From the NCBI GenBank assembly GCA_030704615.1, contig CM060732.1:34083053-34143052 (forward strand): a DNA stretch of 60,000 bases. The letters are read 5' to 3'. The notes under the pieces were generated by a model, which saw only the letters and a list, made by a program, of their open reading frames with translations, had not been told where the DNA came from and did no database searches. Of the stretch, positions 22,607-34,367 are shown in pieces (within the stretch, counting starts at the first letter, position 1; the number at the start of each line of letters is the position of its first letter). Both the position numbers and the translations under genes were made by a program. This stretch comes from Takakia lepidozioides. Its lineage: Eukaryota > Streptophyta > Takakiopsida > Takakiales > Takakiaceae.

Positions 22607-22615
22607 GCGATAGAG
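22607..22615. repeat. MULE target-site duplication, right (GCGATAGAG)
   Basis: Exact copy of 5358-5366. It fixes the right boundary of the element at 22606. Confidence 0.5.
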
Positions 22616-22664
22616 CTGGCCCCAAGTTTTAGGAAGCTCCCTCCCCTCAAGGCCTTCCCCTACA

Positions 22665-22843
22665 CATAAAATACCAATCTTTCTGTACCAATGGCCCTGA
22701 TGGATGTGGCTGTGAAAGATCCGAACCGTGATCTTTTTGTACCAATGGCCCTGATTGATGTGCTTGCGAAAAATCCAAACCGCTTATCGTTCTGTACCAA
22801 CGGCCCGGATTGATCATGTGGTTGGGCTCTCGGGGAGATAGAG
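22665..22843 (+). repeat. 179-bp direct repeat, right copy (ELOF1-like upstream sequence)
   Basis: Same length and order of three subunits as 5188-5366, with scattered substitutions. It ends 12 bp before the TATA box of the ELOF1-like gene, so it is probably its proximal promoter. Confidence 0.5.
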
Positions 22844-22854
22844 GTAAGAGGGAG

Positions 22855-22860
22855 TATAAA
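22855..22860 (+). promoter_or_regulatory. TATA box of the ELOF1-like gene
   Basis: TATAAA in a GAGTATAAAGGCAG context, 165 bp upstream of the ATG at 23020. A transcript start about 30 bp downstream would give a 5' leader of roughly 130 nt. Confidence 0.5.
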
Positions 22861-23019
22861 GGCAGAGGGCTTTGAGCTTCATTGTCACCATTCTCTCCTC
22901 CCTTCTTTCTTGCTTCTCACTTCCCTCTCAGTGGGCAGCCACGGACTGATCCCTTGTGTGATTTTAGCTGCCCACTAGCTAGTGCATTCGTTTGTGTGTG
23001 CTGTTTGACAAAAAGAGGA

Positions 23020-23274
23020 ATGGGGAAGCGAAAATCAACCGCGAAGGTGAAACCAGTTAGGAAGGTTCCGCCAAAGCTGGATAAAACCTTTACGTGCCTC
23101 TTTTGCAATTTTCCTGAGAGTGTGGTTTGTTCATTAGAGCGGAAGGAGGAATTTGGGATGCTTGAATGCCTTACCTGCTTTGAGAAATATCTTACCAAGG
23201 TGGACAACTTGACGGAGCCCATCGACCTCTACAACGAGTGGATTGATGAGTGTGAGCGCGTCAATGGTGGATAG
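23020..23274 (+). CDS. ELOF1: ELOF1/Elf1-like transcription elongation factor
   Basis: An 84-residue single-exon protein beginning MGKRKSTAKVKP. ELOF1 is a small zinc-ribbon protein that rides with RNA polymerase II and helps elongation through chromatin. The four zinc ligands are Cys26, Cys29, Cys50 and Cys53 (CLFC and CLTC). The family tail is present as LTEPIDLYNEWIDECERVN. The basic N-terminus and the length are normal. The middle is more divergent than usual: the CNHxxxVEC and IGEAxCRIC segments of typical plant homologues read CNFPESVVC and FGMLECLTC. The first ATG of this frame that gives MGKRKS was chosen over the frame's earlier in-frame methionine at 22882. A MULE sits about 405 bp upstream of the start, so expression may be altered. 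Confidence 0.5.
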   Translation: MGKRKSTAKVKPVRKVPPKLDKTFTCLFCNFPESVVCSLERKEEFGMLECLTCFEKYLTKVDNLTEPIDLYNEWIDECERVNGG

Positions 23275-23949
23275 AGGAGTCACAACACACCAAAATGGTC
23301 TATACAGTGCTGCTCTTGCTACAAAGCCTGAGGTTGCGACTTGACGAGCCTAGTTACAGAGCAAGAAGTTGCAGAATAAGGCCTTGTAGTATGTGACAGT
23401 GCTTTGATCGGAGGATTTCTAGTCCGTGAGCGGAAAGATGCGTGGGCGGGAAGATGTCAATCCGTGAGTGGAAAGATGCTCACGTAACATGGTGCATGGG
23501 CCTACAATCACAGATGAGGAAGCCCCGAGAGACCTATTTCCGCGGGAATGAGTGTACATATCATGCGTACTTGGATGAATGTTTGGTTGAATGTTGGATG
23601 AATAATGGATGAATGATGGATAAATAATTCATGAATGGTTGAATGCGAGATGATTGATGGATAGACATATGCTTCGCAATGCATGAACAATGAATGAGTG
23701 GATGGTTAAAGAATGGATGTATTATTGAGGGTCATCGCTCAGGTACTTCCCCGGAATGAGGATATGGTAGATGTATCTAAACCATACATTCAGAAAACAC
23801 AGATGCAGCACGTGCTTGTTAACTCCCATTAAACCCCCTTATAATGTCACGTTGATGCAAAGTTGATCCCTGAACTTCCCAAAAGACCAGAAGACACAAA
23901 ACACTAAGCAGAGATGAAGATTTATCTCCCGAAAGAGGCGATTGAAATC
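23275..23949. repeat. ELOF1-like 3' flank with GGATGAAT microsatellite
   Basis: From 23571 to about 23720 the sequence is a degenerate GAATGxTTGGATGAAT repeat. The rest shows no gene. Confidence 0.5.
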
Positions 23950-24730
23950 CATAGCATAATCAAGGTTGCGTTAACGCAACCTTGATTGTGTCCCATACAA
24001 AATGCAAAAAACAGTGCAAAAAGGATGTTTTCATTTCTCAAATCAAGATTGCGTCAACGCAAGGTTGATTTGCATCCTGCGACTTCAACTTTTTTCCTTT
24101 TTTCTTTTTTTCTTTTTTTTTGGGAAAAAGATGCTTTCATTTCTCAAATCAACCTTGCATCAACGCAAGGTTGATTTGCCCATACAAAATGCTATAAAAC
24201 AGTGCAAAAATGATGCTTTCATTTCTCAGATCAAGGTTGCGTCAACGCAAAGGTTGATTTGCATCCTGCGACTTCAATTTTTTATCTTTTTTTTGGAAAA
24301 AAAGATGCTTTCATTTTTGAAATTTTGATTTGCCCATATAAAATGCAAAAAAACAGTGCAAAAAGGATGCTTTCATTTCTCACATCAAGGTTGCGTCAAC
24401 GCAAGGTTGCTTTGCATCCTGCAATTTTTATTTTATTTTATTTTATTTTAGGAAAAATGATGCTTTCATTTCTCAAATCTTTGCGTTAACGCAAGGTTGA
24501 TTTGCATCACCAAAAAAAACAAAAAAAAAAAAAAAACAAAAATTCGCAGGATGCAAATCAACCTTGCGTTGACGCAACCTTGATTTGAGAAATGAAAGCA
24601 TCTTTAAAAAAAAAAAACAAAAAACTCTTTATCATCCACGTCCACTCGAAAATCAACCTCGTGTTAACACCAGGTTGATTTCAAGTCCTCGAAAATCAAC
24701 CTTGCGAAACGCAAGGTTGATTTCAAGTTC
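23950..24730. repeat. Array of palindromic TTGCGTYAACGCAA repeats
   Basis: Roughly nine copies of a palindromic core (AACCTTGCGTTAACGCAAGG and variants with TCAAC) are spaced by T-rich stretches and the phrase GATGCTTTCATTTCTCAAAT. Units between 24000 and 24500 run in one orientation. One at 24545-24605 runs in the opposite orientation, giving an imperfect large foldback. Each core can form a hairpin. There are no coding features. It may be a foldback or MITE cluster. Confidence 0.5.
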
Positions 24731-24869
24731 TCCTAAATTAACCTCGTGTTGTCGTCTGGGTTTATAGAATCGGAAGTGCTGTTATTCGCGGTAACCTCGT
24801 CTTCTCTTATCCTTGTATTGGAGCGTACAAGAAACGATTCTTCCAGTTGCTACAGAGCAGCTCACAGCT

Positions 24870-27800
24870 ATGGCGCCCCGCACCGCACAAACCCCCAGTA
24901 CGTCCCTTCCCTCTTTTTTTCCATGCCTTTTCCCATACTTTTAAGCTCAACATTTGATTTTCTCTTTTTGCATTACCACCCACATCAAACAATTTGGGAA
25001 TTCAAGTTCTGTTTCAAGGGTCTCTTTATCAGGTAAAGTTGAAATTGGGATGTGGGTACAATGATCTCGTTGTGTTTACCGTCTCTTGACTAATGCATCG
25101 AAGTTCCCCTTGTGTCCGTTGAAGCAGCAGCTGGGTACATAAGTTGCACCCCGTTTTGTGAGAGGTCTATCATTTCTCAAATGATTCTGTGAATCAATTG
25201 AACTGTGTGGTGGTACCATTCCATTCAGTCCACCACGTGGGGGTATTTTTTCAATAAACCCAATGATGCAGCCGTTGTGATCACGTGTGATGAGAATTCT
25301 CAGTTGGGGTTAGTTTTCTTGGAGTCAAGTTTTTCAGAGCCATTGTTGTAATTGAAGATGTATACCCATTTCTCTGGTTCTGAAGGTATGAGGACTTCAT
25401 ACCGGCATCTTGGGGTACATTCTTTTAAATAGCAAACACGGTTGGACTCTCAATGGTAATTTCATAAGACAAGCTAAACATTGAGACGTGTACACTACAT
25501 TTGGGCATCTCCTCAATTGTACAACTTCTGTCTCCAGGCTTGGGGAAGTACCATTGCCGGTATTGCAGATGGTGTCCAAGAACTGACTTTCTTCATTGAT
25601 ACAAACTCGGAATTCAATAGAAATGAAATAGAGGGCATGGTTGTTGCATATTAAAAATCATCTCAAACACAATGTCTGTGGATCTAGTCAGGTATAATGT
25701 TACACCTACAGGACTGTTGTCAGATTCTACACACACTGATGAAGTGAAAGGGGAAGAGGGTTTGAGTTGTGCATTTGCTTCAGGTAGTTACTTCGAGTAG
25801 AAAAATAGTGATTAGTAACCTCACAATATGCGTATGCCCATTAGAACTTCCATGGAATCTGTGCTTTTTGAACGGGGATTCCATCCAGTAGTGCAAGTTG
25901 TACCCGAAGCCTTTGAGTCTGAGGGCAAGTGTGATTAAAAGAGAAACTCTTGGTATTACCTGAGTAGAGAGGGTTAAGAGATTGTACTCATAAGACGTTG
26001 TTTGCCGTAGCCTTGTGGCCATTGAGAGAGGGTTAAGAGAGAGGGCAACATGGGTGCCAAAATTGTCACCATTGTAACAGGGGGCCAGCGAAGTCTTTGC
26101 TTTACAATCCAATTCGGGTATGCTGACAGGGCATTAGCATGTTGGGATGCAGAGCCTTCTCTGGGATCTGTTGCAGTCATTGGTGCAGGCATGAGGTACT
26201 CTTTTACATCAATTAGTCAATGGATTTCTAGGGCTTAATTATTCATGAAATGTTTGCTGTTGAATTTTTGCCGATGTAGCAGTAGTAGTAGTAAGATCTC
26301 TGACACTGCGAGACTTGATTTCAGTGGGCTGGCAGCTGCCTATCGATTGAGAGCAGAAGGGGTTGCAGTGACAGTCTTCGAAACACAGGCTTCAGTTGGA
26401 GGGAAGGTCCAGAGCTTCTCTCAGGATGGCCTCACTTGGGAAAAGGGTCCCAATACAATGGTAGATATAAGCCACTCACAAGCTTTATGTCAGGTTTTGG
26501 ATTAGGAAATTTAGCCTTGGTTGAGAGGTCTACTTTACCGATGTGTTCAAAAAAGTCAGTTCACTGGTTTCGATCTGCTGTTTATGTGTTGAGTACTCAC
26601 CATGTTGTATCCTTAGCCACCCGAATTGCTATCGGGCTGTGTGATATCTGAATTGGTTTGATTTGTGTGATTTGATTTGGCAGGCTGAGAATGAACCTGA
26701 AGTGAGTTTCTTGATTGACGATCTACAACTGCGAGACAAGCAACAATTTGTAAGAAACTCCCACCTGCTGCATATACGTTCTGGTGATCGATTTCCTAGT
26801 TTTGCAATTAAAATGCGAGTCGCACTTACCATAGGCAGAACTGTAACTGTTGTTGCAGGAGCAGTTGCCAAACTGAGTAAAGTTTGTGGGTGGGGCTGGT
26901 GCATGTAGCCTGTGTTGCAGCACAAACGCTACATCGTACGTGATGGAAAGCCTGTCATGGTGCGCTCTACCGTTTGGTCATCTTATTGTCCTCTTTTGTT
27001 GTAATTCTTCAAAATAAAGCTCCAAATGATAACAGAATCTTGTGATGGAAAAGTTGATCTACTCACCAGGTCAGCAGGAGTTAATTCTTGGATTTGTTCT
27101 GGAAGTTAAAAGGTAAAGCCAACATCATGGGTTCCAGAAAACTGGCAGAAACCCTGTACAAAGATTTGTACAATAATATACCCATGAATTCATAAAATTG
27201 TATGTAATTGATGCCCACTGTCAGGAGCCAATGAAGTCATTGAGGAGTGGTGGTACCTTGTCTTAGGTACACATCATGAAGTTGACGGTCTGAGACTTCG
27301 TGGTTCACAGCACAATGTTAAGATTGCAGTCTATATCGCACTAGTTTGGTTTTAACTTGGGCTGGTGCAACATCTACTTGGACCAGCTTTTAATTTCTAG
27401 GTGGAGTTGTTACTCAGTACTTACATGGATGCTTGAAATGTAAAGGGATTTGAAAGGAGTGTAACAGTTCAGCTGTCAGTCATTGGCACATAAATAAAGG
27501 CAACCTGTTCTATTTTTGGAATAGTTCTAGCCAATTCTTAAGAAGGAACAGTAGAGTGTGCTTAGAAATACTGATCCAAGCCTGTTACATCGAGTGCAAA
27601 TTTTAGCCAACGTGTGATAAGTTCAGGTGATTAGTTTCTCCATTCACTTCATTAAACTTGAAGTAGTCAAAAACTGTGCATGTAATCTAAGATGTACAGC
27701 TGGGCATGCGCAGCTGCCATCAAATCCATTGGGGTTGCTCGGCACCAAGCTCCTGTCTGCTCAGTCCAAGGTCCTCTCTACAACTTCCTTCTCTAAGTTG

Positions 27801-30800
27801 AGTGAGTTCTTGTGACAGACTCCAGACAAGCTTATAGCAACTAGAGCTACATGTGCGGATACATTGTAAAAGATACTGTAGACAAGATAATTCGAAGTAT
27901 TTGCAAAATGACCCGCCATACTTCTTGGTATCTGTAATGCAGATTTACATCAGACAGCTCCCTCGGGCTAGGCAAAATGGTTCAAGCACAGGGTTTTCCT
28001 GAATTCATGTTCTGTAGGTCAGTGGTAGTGTCTGATACATGGAATTGAATGGGGTGACACAGGCCTGCATTTTTTTGGAGCCTTTTCTTTGGAAGCGCAA
28101 CCCAGTTCTACAAGCAGACTCAAGTGAAACAACAAGGGTGCCTCAAGATGAAAGGTTTGCAGAAACTGTTTGTGACTCTTCTGCTCTTGGCTGTTCTTGT
28201 GGGCTTGAAGTGATCAATTGATGGTATGGATTTGACTACTATCAGCAAGAAATTGTAAAAGTACAAGGCCCATTCTGGACAACCTTAACAAGGAAGAGGA
28301 AGAAAAACCGTAGGAACCACTGCCCAAGACAAAGTGCCACATGAAGATGGCCAACTAAGTATTTCTGATCCTCATAACTGAGTTCTATTGCCAGGGGCGA
28401 TCAGCCTCTGAAATATTGTAGCTCCCTCTACTGTTGTAGTGTGCAGAGTATGAGTAAAAATGCGATGTCCTGGTGCATGTTCTGTACTGGACAATTCCTA
28501 TCCTCACGAGGTATGGAAACCCATCTGCCTGCTTCTTTGACCCTTGTCTAATGGATTGCAGTGTGGGAGATTTTCTGGGGCGACATTTCGGTCGTGAGGT
28601 GAACCTTGCAACCACCATCTACTCCTACTGGAATTCTTGCTTTTTAGAGAGATTTTGATGTTATGAATGAGGCTGCAATATTCAGCATCAAAGGCATCAA
28701 GGGTAAATTTCTAAAATCATATTATGAACACAATTGTCGGCATTCTCATAGCGACCAGTGCCCCTTCAAGCCTCCGACTATACTTTTGGAAAACAATATC
28801 TTCACAAGCATAATCTGAAACATTTGAAAGTCCTTTGGAAATGCACCACTAGGTGCACAATTATGTCAATATCTGAAAGACTCAGCTCTCAGTATACATC
28901 TCCTTGCTATGATTGCCAGATTTTTTTTCTCCTCTCTTTCACTCCCACTTTTGCACTAAACTGGCAACGTGACAGGTCATACCTGTGTCGAGGTAGGGGG
29001 TTACATTTGCAGTGCTGGAATCAATGTTATGCTTAATACTATGATGTCAATGCTTGAATTGTGCTCAACAACCTGGGAAATAGGTCACTGGCAGTGCACA
29101 AGTTTAATATCAATTGCAGGTTGTGCACCCGGGTGGGTGAAAACCCTCAACTGTCTCTGGGAGGATTGGAATCATGCTGGACTTATGCCCTCAAACACAT
29201 TCATGGAACTGCCAATGAGTACAACTTTTACTACAACCCTCCTGTGATAAAAGGTCCCAAATCATATTATGTAAAGAATCTCTAAGTCTCTTCACTGGTT
29301 GCTGATTGTTGTTTTGGTCTGGAATTTTCTTGTAGGTAGTCGATTATCTGGCAGACCCATTTGTGGCAGGCACAAGCGGGTCCGATCCCGACTCTATCTC
29401 TGTACGAATCCCTCCTTTATGCCCTATTTCCTTCTGATTGGGATTTGTTTCTAGTCTGATTAATTACCCTCTTATTGGGGAATTAGGCGCCACAATTAGG
29501 ACTACAGTATTTTGCTCTTGACCTCCTTTAGATTGCTTGCGTGTAGTCTCTTTATAGCCATGTTTTCCGGTAGAATTTGATGGGCAACTGTAGTTTGTGG
29601 TGGGTGCAGCAGCTTTGAAGGATTGTTATTTTTATTAATGTATGCACAATCATAGTACATCTAACTCAAGCAAACTCACACTCATTGCAATATGTAGAGC
29701 TTCTTTTTGATCTCCCATATTTTTACACCACTACAGTGCTTTGATCCTAGCTTCACCATGATTATGCGATAGCAGGGAATCGGTTATACTATAGTAGGTG
29801 ATGACTTGTCATCTCAAGGAAGGGCTTTAGAAAGATGGAATTGATCATGGAATCAGATGTTGTCTTTGCTGTCTTTGTGACACAGGTTCGTCACTCCTTT
29901 CCAGATCTCTGGGCATTGGAACAGAGGTCAGATTTTCTCATCAGCGTCCTTTCCTAATGTGATTTGTGAAGATGGGTTCCAAGTCTCAGAACTGGATCAG
30001 TGATTGGGCACTTCCATGCTGAGATTGGGTAACCCACTTGGAGAAACCACATAATGCAGCAATGGCCCTAAGCCATCAAACGGTAAAGCAGTAGGTTATC
30101 TGTCTTTCTAATTGAACTATGGTGGATGAGCAGCTATGGATCACTTGTTGTGGGCATGGTCAAATCTGGCATCCAGAAGAGGAGAGATGCAAAGCAGCTA
30201 AATGACAAAATACAGGATGGAAGTGTGAGATCATTCTCAAATCAGAAGCGTCCGCGAGGCTCTTTCTCCTTTGTTGGTGGCCTGCAGGTGGTTTCAGCCT
30301 CTTTATCTGTCTTCTCTCTGACTTTTCATGTTCATGAGTTAGCTTAGTGTATGAACAATGACAACTTTGTCCAGGAGAAATTATGAAGACATTATAGAGT
30401 AAGGACTTCACTTTTGAGGGTCAGTAAAAAATAATGATAATGATAACCTGAGAATCTTCCTCAACAAAAGATGAAGGTAATATGCTGGATCCATGAAGAA
30501 TGTAAGGATCAGGTCTCCGCACTGTGCTTCTCCTCTCGCCCACCCTAGCTGGACCCCTCTCTCTCTCTTTCTCTTAGCACTGACGTAGATTCGTAACTCT
30601 GGTATCAACAGTTATGCAACCCACTATCGGCCTAAAGAGATTGTCACTCAACCACAAACATATATATTTATGATTGGAAGGCGATAGCATGTGTGTAAGG
30701 CATGCCCTAGAGCCGCTCTGCACATTTGTTAAACGAACGTTATCCATTCATGACTAGTGTATTGTGAGAATTAGCCTTGTCAACTGGAGACTTGAAGTCA

Positions 30801-33561
30801 TGTGGGAATGCAGACCTTGGCAAAATCGTTGGCGGAGAAAATAGGGGATGAGAGGGTACAGCTAAATACAGCAGTGGTGGGACTTGCCAACAATCGACAA
30901 GGCAATCCAGCACGCAGTAACTGGACAGTCTCTTTTTTCAAAGGAGGTTCATCCAAGAAGCAAGAAAAACACTTTGATGCTGTCATCTTGACAGTGAGTT
31001 GCAATGCTTGCTGTCTTTACCCTGTACTTGGCTATACCTGAGTCACAATTGGGTAGCTTGAGAAGACCTCTCTCTTCTACTTACGTGTGGTGCCTTGGAC
31101 CTCCCGTGGATGCAATGGAATTCCTTTTCTCCTCTTCTCTCTCTAGCTCAAGTTTGTACAATTGCTCTGGTGCCCCCCATGGACGTTATAAAATTTTGTT
31201 CTTTTTTCTTTTATACTGGCAAAGCTCCTTAAATAGAGGAAAGGTGCAAAAGTCTAGTTGACTTCCTGAATCCATAATGTGACGAGAACACAGTCTCTCT
31301 GACATGTCCTATCTCTTCTGGCAGATCCCTTTGCACAACTTGTCTCAGGTTGGTGTCAGCAAGGATGGCAAGAAATACCCTCTTGACTTCATCCCAGAGG
31401 TTAGCTCCTGAACCTAATAATCAAGCAGTTCAGATTATCGCTCAGTTGACCTTTTCTGAAACTAAATGGAAGTCAGATGCTATGTACACCACCTTAATTT
31501 GTCTGTTATGAGAGGAGCCAGGGTACCACTCTCAAAATACAAACCAGTGTAAGGTTGTGGCGGGTGGTAAGGCAGGTGGTGTATCAGCCCATGTCTGTCA
31601 TAGTGACAGCGTTCAAAAAGGAGAATGTGAAGAGGGCACTTGATGGATTTGGGGTGCTAGTCCCTCGGAAGGAACAAGCTAACGACTTTCACACCCTAGG
31701 CATGCGGTTACCCTCCTCACAGAGAGCAAATATTTCATTTAAAATGGATAAATGTTTTACATGCTGCATGTGTTATTGTTTACTGTCATATGAAATTGCT
31801 GGGCGGTATATCAGTCTTGTTCTTTCATTTCTCTCTGCTGCAGGCACCCTTTTTTCATCATCCATGTTTCCAGATAGGGCACTGCCTGATCAAGTGTTGT
31901 TCACTACGTTCATTGGAGGCAGCCGCAGCAGAGCTTTAGCATCTGCCTCTTTGTAAGCAACTAAATCTTGTCCAATTCTCTTGGAAGTTTGAACATGACG
32001 ATGTTAGGCCTTTCCTTAAAATGTTTATCAACATCTCTTGAAGTTTCTTGGTGGGTTTGTATGCCCACAATAGGTACAAGGTGAAGAATGGGCTCAGAGA
32101 CTATCACTGGAAGTGTTATCTTTCATCACCATGGGCTTGCATCTTCTTCACATGGAGCAGATGGGAGGGAAAATCCACTCAACTGAACCAGTGGTGAGGT
32201 ATAATACTCTTTTAACCATTGAACGACACGGTCATTTGTGCAGGGAGCAGTTGCAAGAGGTGGCATTGAAAGATTTACGAAGGCTGGTGGGAGCAGAGGG
32301 CTATCCTGTCTCTGTCAAGTATGTGATTCTTATTTGAAGTTTGAGGTGTCTGGGTTCTTCGTCCAAGTATAGACTATAGACTGTTGGGATTGATAGACTA
32401 AATGGCTTGTCAAGTAACTCACAGCAAACGCATCTGTTCCAGGTGTCTCTATACTAGCTTTCTTCTTGCATGCTAAGATGGTATCATTAGACTGCAGGAC
32501 ATAGCCTTGTTACCATAGGTGCCCTGAGTAGGTGCAGCAGAAAAGACATGTCACCGACTTGGGACCAAATGTGCACCCATCTCCTTTGGCCCCTAGCCCA
32601 GAGGAAAATCCGTCACTATTACTCTGATTTCATGATGACCAGGCATTGTGTTTAATTAGCTCTTGGCTCTCCTCTTGGGCCACAAGTGACTCTCCACAAA
32701 ATGGAGCCAAGACCTACCCATCTTGCCTTGGTCTGTAATGTAAAGCAGCCGTTAGTATTGCCCTGACTTATATTGATCACTTGATTTAACAGGCACATCT
32801 ACTGGGAGAGGGCCTTTCCCCAGTACAGCCTTGGCTATGATACTGTTATCAACTCACTAGAGAAGATGGAGAGCGACCTTCCTTGGCTCTACTACGCTGG
32901 TAAACTTCAGTGCAAAGCTTGTGCACCATCGTTTTCGATTCTTATGCCGACCCTCGCCCATGTCTCTCTTGTCATTGAGAATTCTTTTGTGGCTGTTTCT
33001 TACTGTCATGTGCAGGGAACCATAGATTGTACTCATAAGACGTTGTTTGCCGTAGCCTTGTGGCCATTGACCCCGCGCCCAGTTTGAGCGGGAACAAAAG
33101 GGACAGAACCTACCTCTGTCAGGGGCTGACGTTGGTAGTAAGACTTACCTCCATATAAAGAATTAATCCGGGTTTTCCAGATATCCTCTAGAAATCCCTT
33201 CACACAAGCATCAATCTGCTGTGTGTGATTTGCCCAAAAACTAGGCCTCAGGAGGGCCTGGGCTTTTGGCTCAGCCTCGAGACTTTCAAAGTTGGTAAAC
33301 AGGGGTACAGGCACAATTCCCTTAATAGATTTGAAGAGAGCGTCTCTTTGGTGAGAGAACCCCGGAGAGTGTATCAGAACAGTGTATCAGAAAATGAATA
33401 CTGTCTGTGCAGGGAACCATAGAGAGGGCTTGGCTGTGGGCAAAGCCCTGGCGTCAGGCTACAAGGCTGCAGGGCATGTTTTATCGAAGTTGGAAGGTAC
33501 TGGTGGTCGAAGGATTTTCACAATGGCTAAATCCAACCTTCAAGCACACATTTTGTGTTAA
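24870..33561 (+). CDS. PPOX: Protoporphyrinogen oxidase (PPO2-type), 18 exons, complete
   Basis: Converts protoporphyrinogen IX to protoporphyrin IX, the last shared step of haem and chlorophyll synthesis, using FAD in plastids or mitochondria. Exons: 24870-24897, 26153-26195, 26325-26460, 26684-26749, 26921-26959, 27714-27770, 28063-28154, 28562-28598, 29336-29401, 29886-29926, 30131-30287, 30814-30993, 31325-31399, 31576-31699, 31844-31952, 32244-32318, 32793-32899, 33413-33561. All phases agree and give 526 residues, normal for the family. The FAD motif GAGMSG is at residues 20-25, followed by [11 protein letters not shown]. Other family blocks are [38 protein letters not shown] and [15 protein letters not shown]. 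The short N-terminus ([20 protein letters not shown]) has no clear transit peptide, as in PPO2. Intron 14 has a GC donor. A LINE sits at the last splice acceptor. Confidence 0.5.
25982..26024 (-). mobile_element. 43-bp LINE (family A) micro-insertion in PPOX intron 1
   Basis: The insert is the extreme 3' end of the family A LINE, inverted (TTGTACTCATAAGACGTTG...). A perfect 16-bp duplication AGAGAGGGTTAAGAGA flanks it at 25966-25981 and 26025-26040. Confidence 0.5.
31700..31843 (+). other. GC-AG intron 14 of PPOX
   Basis: Exon 14 ends ACCCTAG and the intron starts GCATGC. Exon 15 starts GCACCC after CAG. Only this junction keeps phase and restores the family sequence LGTLFSS. Nearby GT sites break the frame. 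Confidence 0.5.
33027..33405 (-). mobile_element. 5'-truncated LINE (family A) at the PPOX last splice acceptor
   Basis: A 379-bp inverted fragment encodes the last ~93 residues of the same LINE C-terminus as 1737-2600 ([20 protein letters not shown]...). A perfect 18-bp duplication TGTGCAGGGAACCATAGA flanks it at 33009-33026 and 33406-33423. The duplicated target includes the CAG acceptor and the first exon-18 bases. The downstream copy gives the full-length protein. Use of the upstream copy would reach a TAA after seven codons (GNHRLYS-stop). Confidence 0.5.
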
Positions 33562-34367
33562 CAAAGAACCAAGTTGAGTGCAAGACAATTGGTTCAGCTA
33601 CATACCTGTATACTCTTCATACCTTGTTGGTGAGGAGGGCAGAATTTCTCGGCAGAATTCTACATGTCAGAAGCACAGCTTTTGCTGCGGACTTGAAGCA
33701 CAAGGGACAATGGATAGATGACTCTCCTAAGGATGCAGTGTAGCCACGCCCAGGTAGGATGGAAGCAAAATTTGTAAGTAGTCAAACAATGGAGTATTTG
33801 TGCATAGCCTGGCAGTGATAGGAGACAATTGCAGTGTTATTTCTTTAGTTACCCGTGTGCTGGTAATGTGCAAGCAAGAGTGGCCTATAACAGTTTTGGA
33901 TGTTGTCCACAAATACAGAAACCGTCATTTCCAAGGTAGGAATGAAAAGGAAAGAACAATAAGCTGTATCATATGTCTCCTTTGCAGTCCCATTGTTTGA
34001 TAAGGGGTCCTCTTCCTGCTACGGTCCACCCATCAGCGCAACCCCAAAAATTCAAATTCAATGCATCTTGTGAATTGCAAACTTGATTATTTCTGAAAAT
34101 CACCAACACAATATTGGAATTGGCAATTGGCATCCATGCTTGCGACTGTGAAGTGATCATGTGATTCAAGGTGGATGGACCTGGATCCATGGTGATTATA
34201 ATCTATCCATAACAAGCTGTCATGGAAAGGAAAAGCAAAGGAAGGATCCTCACCAGCATGGGCACCTCACAGGGTACAATGGGGTTGACTGTCACATTTG
34301 ATTCTCCCAACTTAACTCTTTGCCTACAACAAGAATCATAATTACCACTGTTCCACCCCAGCTTGTT

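Noticed and set aside
23950-24730. CRISPR-like repeat-spacer appearance
   Set aside because: This is a plant nuclear locus, the repeats are palindromes with degenerate T-rich spacers related to each other, and no cas genes are present.
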